Positions 50,691-63,119 of a stretch of 64,000 bases of DNA are shown here, in pieces. Positions within the stretch are counted from its first letter, which is position 1, and the number at the start of each line of letters is the position of its first letter. Source of the DNA: Streptacidiphilus sp. P02-A3a (GTDB lineage Bacteria; Actinomycetota; Actinomycetes; Streptomycetales; Streptomycetaceae). Made by a program: the position numbers and the translations under genes. Where the stretch lies: assembly GCF_014084105.1 (NCBI RefSeq), contig NZ_CP048289.1:9123922-9187921 (forward strand). The letters run 5' to 3'. Under the pieces are notes generated by a model. That model saw only the letters and a program-made list of their open reading frames with translations. It made no database searches and was not told where the DNA came from.

Positions 50691-50707
50691 CATCCTTCCA
50701 TAGGATG
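50691..50707 (+). promoter_or_regulatory. Short inverted repeat over the -10 of the MFS gene
   Basis: CATCCT-TCCAT-AGGATG (6+5+6). TAGGAT (50701-50706) could be the -10, leaving a leader of only a few bases before ATG 50716. Confidence 0.35.
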
Positions 50708-50715
50708 AGTGCACC

Positions 50716-52152
50716 ATGTTTGTCGACCCTGCTCCGCCGCTGTCCCCCGCCGCCGCCATCCCCTCACCCACCGTCGAGGCCCCCGCCGGATCCGTCGCCG
50801 TCCGGACGGATCCGCCCGGCGGACGCCGGGCCTGGCTCGCCTGGTCCATCGGCGTCAGCGTCTACGCCCTCGCCGTCGTCCACCGGACCAGCCTCGGCGT
50901 CGCCGGGATCGCCGCCGCCGGCCGGTTCGGCATCGGCGCGTCCGCGCTGTCCACCTTCGCGATCCTGCAGGTGCTGGTCTACGCCGGGATGCAGGTCCCG
51001 GTCGGCCTGCTGGTGGACCGGTTCGGGCCGCGCCGGGTGCTCAGCTGCGGGCTGGTGCTGCTCACCGCCGGGCAGCTCGGCTTCGCCTTCGCCACCGCCT
51101 TCACCCCGGCGCTGATCTCCCGCGCGGTGCTCGGCTGCGGCGACGCGATGACCTTCGTCAGCGTGCTGCGCGTGGGCGCGCTCTGGTTCCCGCACCGGCG
51201 CAACCCGTTCATCGCCCAGCTCACCGGACTGGTCGGCACGGTCGGCAACCTGGTCAGCACCACCCTGCTGTCGCAGGTGCTGCACAGCGCGGGCTGGACC
51301 CCGACCTTCGCCACCACCGCGCTGCTGGGCGTGCTGGTGCTGGCCATGGTGGTGCTGTTCCTGCGGGAGACCCCGGACAGCCCGGCCCGGGCCCCGCTGT
51401 TCCGCACCGCCCGGGCCGACCCGGCGACCGCGGATGCCCCGGGCGCGCCACCACGCCAACCGCTGCTGCCGCAGATCAAGGGCGCCTGGCGGGAGCCCGG
51501 CACCCGGCTCGGGCTGTGGGTGCACTTCACCACCGCCTTCCCCGCCGCCGCCTTCCTGCTGCTCTGGGGGATGCCGTTCCTGATGGAGGGCCAGGGCGAG
51601 TCCCGGGCCACCGCCGCCGGACTGCTCTCGCTGATCATCGTGGCCAGCATGGGCTTCGCCCTGCTCTTCGGACGGCTGGTCTCACGTCACCCGGCGGTGC
51701 GCAACCCGCTGGTGTTCACGGTGGTCCTGGGCACCGGCGGGATCTGGGCCGTGGTGCTGGCCTGGCCCGGTCCGCACGTGCCGATGTGGCTGCTGCTGGT
51801 GCTGGTGCTGGTCCTCGGCAGCAACGGCCCGGCCTCGCTGGTCGGCCTCGACTACGCCCGGCCGGTGAACCCGCCGGAGCGGATCGGCACCGCCTCCGGG
51901 ATCGTCAACATGGGCGGCTTCATCGCCGCCGTACTCGCGCTGTTCGGCATCGGCCTGGTGCTGGACCTGCTGACCCCCGGCGGCGGGGACGACTACACCC
52001 CGCACGCCTTCCGGCTGGCCTTCTGCGTGCTGTACCTGCCGATGGCGCTGGGGCTGACCCAGATCCTGCGGCTGCGCGCCCCCGCCGCCCGCCGGGAGGC
52101 GGAGCTCGGGCTGCACCGCCCGCCCGGCGGAACCGAGCCGGTCAGGGGGTGA
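50716..52152 (+). CDS. MFS transporter
   Basis: 478 residues, twelve predicted membrane segments. VDRFGPRRVLSCGLVLL is motif A after helix 2; the N-terminal 35 residues are cytosolic and Pro-rich. Resembles the nitrate/sugar-phosphate antiporter-like MFS groups, but substrate cannot be assigned. Its end overlaps the convergent MDMPI gene by 11 bases. Confidence 0.87.
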   Translation: MFVDPAPPLSPAAAIPSPTVEAPAGSVAVRTDPPGGRRAWLAWSIGVSVYALAVVHRTSLGVAGIAAAGRFGIGASALSTFAILQVLVYAGMQVPVGLLVDRFGPRRVLSCGLVLLTAGQLGFAFATAFTPALISRAVLGCGDAMTFVSVLRVGALWFPHRRNPFIAQLTGLVGTVGNLVSTTLLSQVLHSAGWTPTFATTALLGVLVLAMVVLFLRETPDSPARAPLFRTARADPATADAPGAPPRQPLLPQIKGAWREPGTRLGLWVHFTTAFPAAAFLLLWGMPFLMEGQGESRATAAGLLSLIIVASMGFALLFGRLVSRHPAVRNPLVFTVVLGTGGIWAVVLAWPGPHVPMWLLLVLVLVLGSNGPASLVGLDYARPVNPPERIGTASGIVNMGGFIAAVLALFGIGLVLDLLTPGGGDDYTPHAFRLAFCVLYLPMALGLTQILRLRAPAARREAELGLHRPPGGTEPVRG

Positions 52153-52969
52153 CCGCCAGGTTGTCCAGGATCCGCCCGGCCAGCTCCTGGTCGCCCTCGA
52201 CCTTCACCTCGGCCCCGGCCGCCGGGATCCGACCGCAGGTCAGCCGGGCGAAGGCCTCCCAGTCCAGGGACAGCGACACGGACGGGGCCAGGGTCACCCG
52301 GGCGTCCACGCTGCCCCGGCCGTCGGCGTCCACCCGGACCGTGCGCATGAACTCCAGCGGGCCGCCGACGTCGAAGACCGCGGTGCTCCCGGCGGGCGCG
52401 CCGGCCAGCTTGGCGACCGCCTTCGGCAGCATCTCCACCAGGTAGTCGCGGGTGATCACGGCCGCCGCGGAGTCCAGCCCCCCGGGGGCCCGCAGCGCCC
52501 GGCGCAGGTCCTGCTCATGGGTCCAGACGTCGAACACCCGGGTCCGCAGCAGCTGGTGGTACGGGATGTCGCGGGAGTACGGGCCCATCGGCCAGCGCAC
52601 CTCGTCCAGCGGCTGGTAGCGGTCGCCGCGCAGCACCCGGGTGCGGCGGATGACGGTGTACTCCAGCTCGGCGGTCATCTCCGGACCGGTGTGGCAGCGG
52701 CGCTTGTCCACCGGCACCTCGCAGTAGCGGGTGAACTCGTCGACCACGTGCCGCAGATCGCTCGGCAGGGTGTGGATCGGACGCGGATCACCCAGCAGCT
52801 CCGTCTCCATGGCGATCACGTGGGAGACGACATCGCGTACCGACCAGCCGGGGCACTCGGTGGGGCGGTTCCACTCGCCCTCGGTCAACGGCGCCACCAG
52901 CTCGGAGACGGCCTCGATGGACTGCGTCCAGGCGTCGGCGTACGCCTGGACTATCTGCGTGTCGGTCAC
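52142..52969 (-). CDS. MDMPI-family (maleylpyruvate isomerase-like) protein
   Basis: 275 residues from GTG 52969 with AAGGGG upstream. N-terminal DinB-like helical bundle with ECPGWSVRDVVSHVIAMETELL, the metal-site motif of mycothiol-dependent maleylpyruvate isomerases; C-terminal MDMPI_C/SCP2-like domain (GRGSVDARVTLAPSVSLSLDWEAF). It would use mycothiol as cofactor; substrate unknown. Confidence 0.85.
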   Translation of the reverse strand: MTDTQIVQAYADAWTQSIEAVSELVAPLTEGEWNRPTECPGWSVRDVVSHVIAMETELLGDPRPIHTLPSDLRHVVDEFTRYCEVPVDKRRCHTGPEMTAELEYTVIRRTRVLRGDRYQPLDEVRWPMGPYSRDIPYHQLLRTRVFDVWTHEQDLRRALRAPGGLDSAAAVITRDYLVEMLPKAVAKLAGAPAGSTAVFDVGGPLEFMRTVRVDADGRGSVDARVTLAPSVSLSLDWEAFARLTCGRIPAAGAEVKVEGDQELAGRILDNLAVTP

Positions 52970-53146
52970 GTTTCGACCCCTTGGCTCCGGGCACCCCGGC
53001 GGCGGACCCTCGATTGATTGCCTCGCGCCCCCGCACCGGTCGCGGAAAGCCGACGAGCGCACAAGTGGCACGTTACGCTCCCCTATGTCACCGGGTCAGC
53101 GCTTTAACGTGTTGATCGTAGAGCCCTTCCCTGAGCGGGTGGTACT

Positions 53147-53941
53147 GTGCGCGCCTCACTCCTGCAGATCGACGTCGACCTCAACGAGCCCGCGGACGCC
53201 CGGCGCGCCCGGGTGGCGGACCTGGTCCGCGCCCAGCACGCCAGTGACCTCGTGGTTCTCCCCGAGCTCTGGCCGCTCGGCGGTTTCGCCTATGACGAGT
53301 GGTCACCCGGGGCGGAAACCCTGGACGGACCGACCGCCGAGATCATGTCCGAGGCCGCGCGGAGCGCGGGCGTCTGGCTGCACGCGGGGTCCATCGTCGA
53401 ACGCGACCCCGACGGTCCCCTCTACAACACCTCACTGCTGTTCTCGCCCTCCGGCGAGCTGACCCACACCTACCGCAAGATCCACCGCTTCGGCTTCGAC
53501 AGCGGCGAGGCCGCGGCGATGGGCCCGGGCACCGAGATCGCGGTCGCCGCCACCGAGTTCGGCACCCTCGGCCTGGCCACCTGCTACGACCTGCGCTTCC
53601 CGGAGCTGTTCCGGACGCTGCTGGACGCGGGCGCGGAGATCTTCGTGGTCCCGGCCGCCTGGCCCGCCCGCCGCCGCGAGCACTGGACGCTGCTGGCCCG
53701 GGCCCGGGCGGTGGAGGAGCAGGCGTTCGTCCTGGCCTGCAACACCGCCGGGAGCCACAGCGGGGTGCCGCAGGCCGGGCACAGCCTGGTGGTCGACCCC
53801 TGGGGCGAGGTGCTGGCCGAGGCCGGGGCGGGCGAGGAGGTGCTCACCGTGGAGTTCGACCCGGGCGCGGTGGCCCGCACCCGCGCCGACTTCCCGGTGC
53901 TGCGGGACCGGCTGATGGGCATCGCCGTCCCGCGGTACTGA
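53147..53941 (+). CDS. Carbon-nitrogen hydrolase (nitrilase superfamily)
   Basis: 264 residues from GTG 53147. Catalytic triad Glu40 (LPELWP), Lys111 (YRKIHRF) and Cys146 (ATCYDLRFPEL). Closest in pattern to omega-amidase/Nit-type enzymes that hydrolyse deaminated glutathione or 2-oxo-amides. Cytosolic. The stop is in a 16-bp tandem array running into the dhaL stop. Confidence 0.9.
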   Translation: MRASLLQIDVDLNEPADARRARVADLVRAQHASDLVVLPELWPLGGFAYDEWSPGAETLDGPTAEIMSEAARSAGVWLHAGSIVERDPDGPLYNTSLLFSPSGELTHTYRKIHRFGFDSGEAAAMGPGTEIAVAATEFGTLGLATCYDLRFPELFRTLLDAGAEIFVVPAAWPARRREHWTLLARARAVEEQAFVLACNTAGSHSGVPQAGHSLVVDPWGEVLAEAGAGEEVLTVEFDPGAVARTRADFPVLRDRLMGIAVPRY

Positions 53942-53978
53942 GCCGCCGCAGTACTGAGCCGCCGCAGTACCGAGCCGC
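53931..53978 (+). repeat. 16-bp tandem array over a stop codon
   Basis: Three 16-base units: CGCGGTACTGAGCCGC, CGCAGTACTGAGCCGC, CGCAGTACCGAGCCGC. The first TGA is the hydrolase stop. The third unit abuts the dhaL stop (53979). Confidence 0.85.
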
Positions 53979-54638
53979 TCAGCCCTTGGCCAGCACCTCC
54001 GCCAGGGTCCGGAACAGCAACGCGGTCGAGGTCGCGCCCGGATCCTGGTGGCCGATGCTGCGTTCGCCCAGGTAGGAGGCCCGGCCCTTGCGGGCCTGCA
54101 GGGGCACGGTGGCCAGCGCGCCCGCCGCGGCAGCCTCCGCGGCGGCCGCGGCGGCCACCGCCGGGCCCTGGTCGGCGGCGGCCCCGAAGGCCGCCGCGGC
54201 CGGGGCCCAGGCGTCCACCATGGTCTTGTCGCCGGGCTGCGCCGCGCCCAGCCGCCGCACCGCCTCCAGACCGGCGGTGAACGCCGCCGCCAGCCGCTCG
54301 GCGTCGGCGGGGGTGTCCGCCGGATCCGCCCCGGGCGGGTTCAGCGACTTGCCCATGGCCCGGAAGGCGCTGCCGTACAGCGGTCCCGAGGCGCCGCCGA
54401 CGCTGGAGATCAGCGTCATCCCGGCCTTCGCCAACACCGCGCCCGGGCTGGGCAGTTCGGCGCCGTCCAGGGCGGCCGCCACGGCCCGGAAGCCGCGGCG
54501 CAGGTTCGCCCCGTGGTCGCCGTCGCCGATGGCGGCGTCCAGCTCGGTCAGCTGCTCCGCGGCCTCCTCGACGGCCGCCGCGGCGGCCAGCAGCCAGGCG
54601 CGGGCGGCCCCGGCGTCCAGCCCGGTGGGCTCGGCCAT
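53979..54638 (-). CDS. dhaL: Dihydroxyacetone kinase, ADP-binding subunit
   Basis: 219 residues. IGDGDHGANLRRG (metal/ADP ligands), PGDKTMVDAW and GRASYLGERSIGHQDPGA are the DhaL signature motifs. It transfers phosphate from DhaM to DhaK-bound dihydroxyacetone. Four bases downstream of dhaK, so co-transcribed. Confidence 0.93.
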   Translation of the reverse strand: MAEPTGLDAGAARAWLLAAAAAVEEAAEQLTELDAAIGDGDHGANLRRGFRAVAAALDGAELPSPGAVLAKAGMTLISSVGGASGPLYGSAFRAMGKSLNPPGADPADTPADAERLAAAFTAGLEAVRRLGAAQPGDKTMVDAWAPAAAAFGAAADQGPAVAAAAAAEAAAAGALATVPLQARKGRASYLGERSIGHQDPGATSTALLFRTLAEVLAKG

Positions 54639-54642
54639 CGGC

Positions 54643-55641
54643 TCACACCCCCCAGCGCAGCGCCGGGGTGTCCACCGGGGCGTCCCACAGCTCCAGCAGC
54701 TCGGCGTCGGCCCGGCACACGGTGATCGACACCCCGGCCATGTCCAGGCTGGTCACGTAGTTGCCGACCAGGTTCCGGGCGATCCGCACGCCCTTCGCCG
54801 CGAGCAGCGCGGCCACCTCGGCGTAGACGATGTAGAGCTCCAGCAGCGGGGTCCCGCCCAGGCCGTTGACCAGGACCAGGACCTCCTCGCCGGACTCCAG
54901 CGGCTGGTCGGCCAGGATCGCCGCCAGCATGTCGGCGACGATCTCCTTGGCCGGGCGGAGCTTCTCCCGGCGGCGTCCGGGCTCGCCGTGGATGCCGACG
55001 CCGACCTCGATCTCGTCCCCGGGCAGGTCGAAGCCGGGGCGCCCGGCGGCCGGGGTGGTGCCGGAGGTCAGCGCGACCGCGAAGGAGCGGGAGGCGGCGT
55101 TGACCCGCCGCCCGACCGCGGCGACCTCGGCCAGGCCGTCCCCGCGTTCGGCCGCGGCGCCCGCGATCTTCTCGACGAACAGGGTGGCGCCGGTGCCGCG
55201 CCGACCGGCCGTCCAGGTGGAGTCCTGGACCGCGACGTCGTCGTCCACCAGGACCGTCTCCACCGAGACGCCCTCCTCGGCCGCGAGCTCGGCCGCCATC
55301 TGGAAGTTCAGCACGTCGCCGGTGTAGTTCTTGACCACCAGCAGCACCCCGGCGCCGCCGTCGACGCCGAGCGCGGCGGCCAGCATCTGACCGGGGACGG
55401 GCGAGGTGAACACCTCGCCCGGACAGGCGGCGTCGAGCATCCCGGGGCCGACGAACCCGGCGTGCAGCGGCTCGTGGCCGGAGCCGCCGCCGGAGACCAG
55501 GGCGACCTTCCCGGCCCGGGTCGCCGCGGCCCGGGCGACCACCCGCTCCTTGACGTCCACCCGTAGCTCGGGGTGGGCGGCGGCGATCCCGGCGAGGGCG
55601 TCGGAGACCACGTCATCCGGAGAGTTGATGAGTTTCTTCAC
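54643..55641 (-). CDS. dhaK: Dihydroxyacetone kinase, substrate subunit
   Basis: 332 residues from GTG 55641 (AGGAG eight bases upstream). [15 protein letters not shown] and the substrate-binding His in [10 protein letters not shown] identify DhaK, which binds dihydroxyacetone covalently. It pairs with DhaL and, because dhaM is divergent next door, forms the PTS-dependent version of the enzyme. Confidence 0.93.
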   Translation of the reverse strand: MKKLINSPDDVVSDALAGIAAAHPELRVDVKERVVARAAATRAGKVALVSGGGSGHEPLHAGFVGPGMLDAACPGEVFTSPVPGQMLAAALGVDGGAGVLLVVKNYTGDVLNFQMAAELAAEEGVSVETVLVDDDVAVQDSTWTAGRRGTGATLFVEKIAGAAAERGDGLAEVAAVGRRVNAASRSFAVALTSGTTPAAGRPGFDLPGDEIEVGVGIHGEPGRRREKLRPAKEIVADMLAAILADQPLESGEEVLVLVNGLGGTPLLELYIVYAEVAALLAAKGVRIARNLVGNYVTSLDMAGVSITVCRADAELLELWDAPVDTPALRWGV

Positions 55642-55673
55642 GCTGCGGCTCCTGGGGGTGGCGGAAGCGGCAC

Positions 55674-55689
55674 TAGCATGGGGGAAATG
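55674..55689 (+). promoter_or_regulatory. Leaderless promoter of dhaM
   Basis: TAGCAT (55674-55679), seven bases, ATG 55687. An earlier ATG (55678) overlaps the -10 itself. Confidence 0.5.
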
Positions 55690-56079
55690 AGCACTGTCGT
55701 TGGCATCGTACTCGTCTCGCACAGCCGTGACCTGGCGTCCGGCCTGCGCGCCCTGGTGGAGCAGCTGGCCGCGGGGCTGGTCCCGATCGCCGTGGCGGGG
55801 GGCACCGAGGACGGCGGCATCGGCACCAGCTACGAGCTGATCGCGGCCGCGGTGGCGGAGGCCGACCGGGGAGCGGGCGTGGTGGTGCTGCCGGACCTGG
55901 GCAGTTCGGTGCTGACCACCCGGCTGGTCCTGGACGACCTGGGGCGGGAGGACCTGGTGATGGTCGATGCTCCGTTCGTGGAGGGCGCGGTCGCGGCCTG
56001 CGTCCTCGCCTCGACCGGCGCGGAGCTGTCGGCGGTCGCCGCGGCGGCCCGCGAGGCCCGGCAGATCGCCAAGTTCTGA
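55687..56079 (+). CDS. dhaM: PTS-type dihydroxyacetone phosphotransferase
   Basis: 130 residues. EIIA-Man-like domain: [15 protein letters not shown] places the phosphorylated His in the SHS motif; [14 protein letters not shown] and [21 protein letters not shown] are typical of DhaM. No HPr or EI domain is fused, so it needs the general PTS. Divergent from dhaKL, so the phosphate donor is separately expressed. Confidence 0.9.
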   Translation: MSTVVGIVLVSHSRDLASGLRALVEQLAAGLVPIAVAGGTEDGGIGTSYELIAAAVAEADRGAGVVVLPDLGSSVLTTRLVLDDLGREDLVMVDAPFVEGAVAACVLASTGAELSAVAAAAREARQIAKF

Positions 56080-56096
56080 CCGCCCGAACCGGGCGA

Positions 56097-56124
56097 GGGC
56101 CGCGTCCGACGCCGGACGCGGCCC
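56097..56124. terminator. Bidirectional hairpin terminator
   Basis: Perfect 12-bp stem GGGCCGCGTCCG / CGGACGCGGCCC with an ACGC loop, between dhaM and the heat-shock operon end. Confidence 0.85.
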
Positions 56125-56149
56125 TTCGGGGTCACTCCCCCGGCGCCGG

Positions 56150-56740
56150 TCACTCCCCCCGGCGCTTGGGACGCCAGACCACCAGCGCGCTGCTCTGCCG
56201 CGCCGGGGCGTACGGGACCAGGTCCCGGCGGTAGGAGGCGTGCACCGCCGCCTCGCGCTGGTTGGCCGCCGCGCCCGCGTTGGCGACCTCGCCCTGGAGC
56301 TCGGCCACCCGCGCCCGGAGCGCGGTCACCTGGTTCTCCAGCTCGATGATCCGCTTGATCCCGGCGAGGTTGATGCCCTCCTCCTGGGAGAGCCGCTGCA
56401 CCTCGCGCAGTTGGTCGATGTCCCGCGCCGAGTAGCGCCGACCGCGCCCGGCGGTGCGGTCCGGCGAGACCAGGCCGAGCCGGTCGTACTGCCGCAGCGT
56501 CTGCGGGTGCAGCCCGCTCAGCTGCGCCGCGACCGAGATGACGTACACCGGAGTGTGCTCGGTCAGCGTGTACGCCACCCGGCCGCCGCCCGTGCGGCTG
56601 CCGGGCACCGAGCCCGGCAGGCCGCCGCCGAGGCCGACCCCGACCTGGCCGGGGCCACCGGCCCCGCCGTTGGGGTGGCCGCCGCTGGGGTGGCCGCCGC
56701 TGGGGTGGCCGCCGTTCGAGTGGCCGCTGTTCGGGTCCAT
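56150..56740 (-). CDS. hspR: Heat-shock repressor HspR (MerR family)
   Basis: 196 residues from ATG 56740. The MerR helix-turn-helix ([27 protein letters not shown], then [11 protein letters not shown]) and coiled-coil match HspR, which binds HAIR sites with DnaK as co-repressor. The first ~55 residues are a Gly/His/Pro extension with 15-base tandem units (GHPSG-type) not expected in HspR, which usually starts just before the helix-turn-helix. Last gene of the dnaK operon, so it autoregulates. Confidence 0.92.
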   Translation of the reverse strand: MDPNSGHSNGGHPSGGHPSGGHPNGGAGGPGQVGVGLGGGLPGSVPGSRTGGGRVAYTLTEHTPVYVISVAAQLSGLHPQTLRQYDRLGLVSPDRTAGRGRRYSARDIDQLREVQRLSQEEGINLAGIKRIIELENQVTALRARVAELQGEVANAGAAANQREAAVHASYRRDLVPYAPARQSSALVVWRPKRRGE

Positions 56741-56744
56741 CACC

Positions 56745-57923
56745 TCACGCCTCCTCCGCCGCCTTGAACAGAGCTGCCCTCGGATCGTGCTCCGCCGTCG
56801 CCTCGCGGTACTGCTCCAGCGCGGTCAGCGCCTCGCCCTCGGTCTCCGGCGGAACCTCCACCTCGACCGTCACCAGCAGGTCGCCCCGGGTGCCGTCCTT
56901 GCGGACCGCGCCCTTGCCCCGGGCCCGCATGGTCCGGCCGTTGGCCGTGCCGGGCGGCATCTTCAGGGTGACCGGGGGACCGCCGAGCGTGGGCACCCGG
57001 ATCACGCCGCCGAGCGCCGCCTCCGGGAAGGACACCGGGACGGTCACCGTCAGGTTGTCGCCCTTGCGCCCGAACACCGGATGGTCCTGGACGTGCACGG
57101 TGACGTAGAGGTCACCGGGATTGCCGCCGCGCTCGCCCTGCGCGCCCTTGCCCTTCAGCCGGATCCGCTGGTCGTTCGAGACCCCGGCCGGGATCCGCAC
57201 CTGCATCGTCCGCGCCGAGGTGGCCCGGCCGCTGCCGTGGCAGACCTCGCAGGGGTCGTCCACGATCAGCCCGCGCCCCTTGCAGTCGCGGCAGGGCTCG
57301 GACAGCGCGAAACCGCCCTGCCCGCGCTGGACATGGCCGGTGCCGACGCAGGTCGGGCAGACCCTGGGGGTGGTCCCGGCCTTGGCGCCGGTACCGGAGC
57401 AGGTCTTGCAGGCCGCCTGACTGGTCATCCGCAGCGGGACGGTGGTGCCCTCGACCGCCTCGACGAAGCTCAGCGTGACCTCGGACTCGACGTCCGCGCC
57501 GCGCCTCGGCTGGGCCGAGCGGGTGCCGCCGCCGCGGTTGAAGATGCCGCCGAAGACGTCCCCGAGCCCGCCGCCGCCGCTACCGCCGCCGCCGAAGGTC
57601 CCGCCCTGCTGGCCGCCGTTGAACAGGTCGCCCAGGTCGAAGCCGAACCCGCCGTTGCCACCGGCGCCGGTGCGGAAGCCGCCGTTGGCGAACAGCGCCC
57701 GCGCCTCGTCGTAGTCCTTGCGCCGCTTGGGGTCCGAAAGCACGTCGTTGGCCTCGGAGATCTCCTTGAAGCGCTCCTCGGCCTCGGGGTTCCCCTTGTT
57801 GGCGTCGGGGTGGAACTCCCGCGCCAGCTTCCGGTAGGCCTTCTTGATCTCCGCGGTGGAGGCGTCCTTGGGCACGCCCAGAACCTTGTAGTAGTCCTTC
57901 TCCACATAGTCCTTGCCGCTCAA
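56745..57923 (-). CDS. dnaJ: Chaperone DnaJ
   Basis: 392 residues from TTG 57923 with GGAGGG eight bases upstream. J domain with HPD at 38-40, Gly/Phe-rich region, four zinc-finger motifs (CKTCSGTG, CPTCVGTG, CRDCKGRG, CEVCHGSG), C-terminal substrate domain. Co-chaperone of DnaK. 96 bp separate it from grpE. Confidence 0.96.
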   Translation of the reverse strand: MSGKDYVEKDYYKVLGVPKDASTAEIKKAYRKLAREFHPDANKGNPEAEERFKEISEANDVLSDPKRRKDYDEARALFANGGFRTGAGGNGGFGFDLGDLFNGGQQGGTFGGGGSGGGGLGDVFGGIFNRGGGTRSAQPRRGADVESEVTLSFVEAVEGTTVPLRMTSQAACKTCSGTGAKAGTTPRVCPTCVGTGHVQRGQGGFALSEPCRDCKGRGLIVDDPCEVCHGSGRATSARTMQVRIPAGVSNDQRIRLKGKGAQGERGGNPGDLYVTVHVQDHPVFGRKGDNLTVTVPVSFPEAALGGVIRVPTLGGPPVTLKMPPGTANGRTMRARGKGAVRKDGTRGDLLVTVEVEVPPETEGEALTALEQYREATAEHDPRAALFKAAEEA

Positions 57924-58019
57924 AAGGATTCCCTCCTCTCCGCAGTAGCAGTCGCAGTGATGGGACCGTGGGACCGCACCCCGGAAACACCGGCGTACGG
58001 CCCCACAGTCTCCACCGAA

Positions 58020-60775
<2,756 letters not shown>

Positions 60776-60869
60776 TTACTGGCGGGTATGCTACGGCGTG
60801 GTCCGCCCCCGCACCTCGGCCTGAGCGGTACCCGGAGCCCAATCGTCCCGAAGAGAGGGAACAGCGCCG

Positions 60870-63119
60870 ATGCAGCTCGCCGCGATCGTGATCTCCCTGG
60901 TCACGACTCTGGTCGGTACCGCGCTCGCCGCGCGCGCCGCCCTGTACATCTACACCTTCGTCAAGCTCGGCGCCGACGAGCCGCCGCGGGCGCGCACCGG
61001 CGATCCCGCGCAGCGGGCGAAGACGGTCGCCAAGGAGTTCTTCGGGCACACCCGGATGACCACCTGGGGCGTCGTCGGCGTCGCCCACTGGTTCGTGGCG
61101 ACCGGGTTCTTCTGCCTGGTCCTGACCCTGGTGACGGCCTTCGGGCAGCTCTTCGACGCCGACTTCGCACTGCCGATCATCGGCCACTGGTGGCCCTACG
61201 AGCTCTTCGAAGAGGTCATCGGCCTGCTGACCACGGCCGGCATCGCGGTGCTGATCGTGGTCCGGCTGCTGTCGCTGCCCGGCCGGGCCGGCCGCAAGAG
61301 CCGCTTCGCGGGCTCCATCGCCTGGCAGGCCTTCTTCGTCGAGTACGTGATCCTCGGCATCGGCATCTGCATCCTGGTGCTGCGCGGCCTCGAAGGCGCC
61401 ATGGAGGGCACCGGGTACAGCGCGCACTTCGCCATCAGCTACCCGCTGGTGCTGGCGTTCAACGGCCTGAGCACCGGCACCCTGAAGAACCTGATCTGGC
61501 TGTTCGCCACGCTGAAGATCGTCATCTCCTTCACCTGGGCGATCACCATCGGCCTCAACCCCTCGATGGGCGTGGCCTGGCACCGGTTCCTGGCCTTCTT
61601 CAACATCTTCTTCAAGCGCGAGCAGTCCGGCGGGGTGGCCCTCGGCGAGCTGCGCCCGATGACCTCCGGCGGCACCCCGATCGACTTCGAGGACCCGGCC
61701 GACGACGCGGTGTTCGGCGTCTCCCAGGTCGAGCAGTTCTCCTGGAAGGGCCTGCTGGACTTCTCCACCTGCACCGAGTGCGGACGCTGCCAGTCGCAGT
61801 GCCCCGCCTGGAACACCGGCAAGCCGCTCTCGCCCAAGCTGCTGATCATGAACCTGCGGGAGCACGCCTACGCCAAGGCCCCCTACCTGCTGGCGGGCGG
61901 CGGCAAGGACGCGGAGGGCAACGAGAAGGCCACCCCCGAGCAGCTGGCCGGCGTCCCGGCGGCGGCCCTGGCCGAGGCCGAGCGGCCGCTGATCGGCACC
62001 GCCGAGGCCGGGTCCCATGGCCTCGGCGGCGTCATCGACCCGGACGTGCTGTGGTCCTGCACCACCTGCGGCGCCTGCGTCGAGCAGTGCCCGGTCGACA
62101 TCGAGCACATCGACCACATCGTCGACATGCGCCGCTACCAGGTGATGATCGAGTCCTCGTTCCCGACCGAGGCCGGGACGATGCTGAAGAACCTGGAGAA
62201 CAAGGGCAACCCGTGGGGCATGGCCACCAAGGCCCGCCTGGACTGGGTGAAGGAGCTGAAGAAGGAGACCGGCATCGAGGTCCCGGTCATCGGCGAGGAC
62301 ATCGAACCGGCCGAGGTCGAGTACCTGTACTGGGTCGGCTGCGCGGGCGCCCTGGAGGACCGGGCGAAGAAGACCACCAAGGCCTTCGCCGAGCTGCTGC
62401 ACACCGCCGGGGTGAAGTTCGCGATCCTCGGCAAGGAGGAGTCCTGCACCGGTGACTCCGCCCGCCGCCTGGGCAACGAGTTCCTGTTCCAGATGCTCGG
62501 CGCGCAGAACGTGGAGACGCTGAACACGGTCCTGGAGGACGCACCCGTCAAGCGCATCGTCGCCACCTGCCCGCACTGCTTCAACACCATCGCCAACGAG
62601 TACCCGCAGCTCGGCGGCCACTTCGAGGTCGTCCACCACACCCAGCTGCTGCAGCACCTGGTGGACGAGGGCAAGCTGGTCCCGGTGAACCCGGTCGAGG
62701 GCCTGATCACCTACCACGACCCCTGCTACCTGGGCCGCCACAACAAGGTGTACACGCCGCCGCGCGAGATCATCGCCGCCGTCCCCGGGCTGCGCAACGA
62801 GGAGATGCACCGTCACAAGGAGCGCGGCTTCTGCTGCGGCGCGGGCGGCGCCCGGATGTGGATGGAGGAGCGCATCGGCAAGCGGATCAACACCGAGCGG
62901 GTGGACGAGGCGCTGTCGCTCAACCCCGACATCATCTCCACCGCCTGCCCGTTCTGCCTGGTGATGCTCTCCGACTCGGCCAACGGCAAGAAGAGCGAGG
63001 GCGCGGCGAAGGAGACCCTGCGGGTGGTGGACGTGGCCCAGCTGCTGCTGGACTCCGTCAAGGCCGTCCCGGAGGCCCCGGCCGCACCGGAACCCGAGCC
63101 GGAACCCGCCAACTCCTGA
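60870..63119 (+). CDS. EtfD-like membrane iron-sulfur oxidoreductase
   Basis: 749 residues from ATG 60870 (GAGAGGGAA upstream). Residues 1-245 hold about five membrane helices of cytochrome-b/NarI-like type. Two 4Fe-4S motifs follow: CTECGRCQSQCP from 301 and CTTCGACVEQCP from 397. Two CCG (heterodisulfide-reductase-like) domains contain HDPCYLGRHN and FCCGAGGARMW. This architecture matches mycobacterial EtfD (Rv0338c), which passes electrons from ETF to quinone during acyl-CoA oxidation. Divergent from dnaK. The stop is in a short duplication. Confidence 0.85.
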   Translation: MQLAAIVISLVTTLVGTALAARAALYIYTFVKLGADEPPRARTGDPAQRAKTVAKEFFGHTRMTTWGVVGVAHWFVATGFFCLVLTLVTAFGQLFDADFALPIIGHWWPYELFEEVIGLLTTAGIAVLIVVRLLSLPGRAGRKSRFAGSIAWQAFFVEYVILGIGICILVLRGLEGAMEGTGYSAHFAISYPLVLAFNGLSTGTLKNLIWLFATLKIVISFTWAITIGLNPSMGVAWHRFLAFFNIFFKREQSGGVALGELRPMTSGGTPIDFEDPADDAVFGVSQVEQFSWKGLLDFSTCTECGRCQSQCPAWNTGKPLSPKLLIMNLREHAYAKAPYLLAGGGKDAEGNEKATPEQLAGVPAAALAEAERPLIGTAEAGSHGLGGVIDPDVLWSCTTCGACVEQCPVDIEHIDHIVDMRRYQVMIESSFPTEAGTMLKNLENKGNPWGMATKARLDWVKELKKETGIEVPVIGEDIEPAEVEYLYWVGCAGALEDRAKKTTKAFAELLHTAGVKFAILGKEESCTGDSARRLGNEFLFQMLGAQNVETLNTVLEDAPVKRIVATCPHCFNTIANEYPQLGGHFEVVHHTQLLQHLVDEGKLVPVNPVEGLITYHDPCYLGRHNKVYTPPREIIAAVPGLRNEEMHRHKERGFCCGAGGARMWMEERIGKRINTERVDEALSLNPDIISTACPFCLVMLSDSANGKKSEGAAKETLRVVDVAQLLLDSVKAVPEAPAAPEPEPEPANS

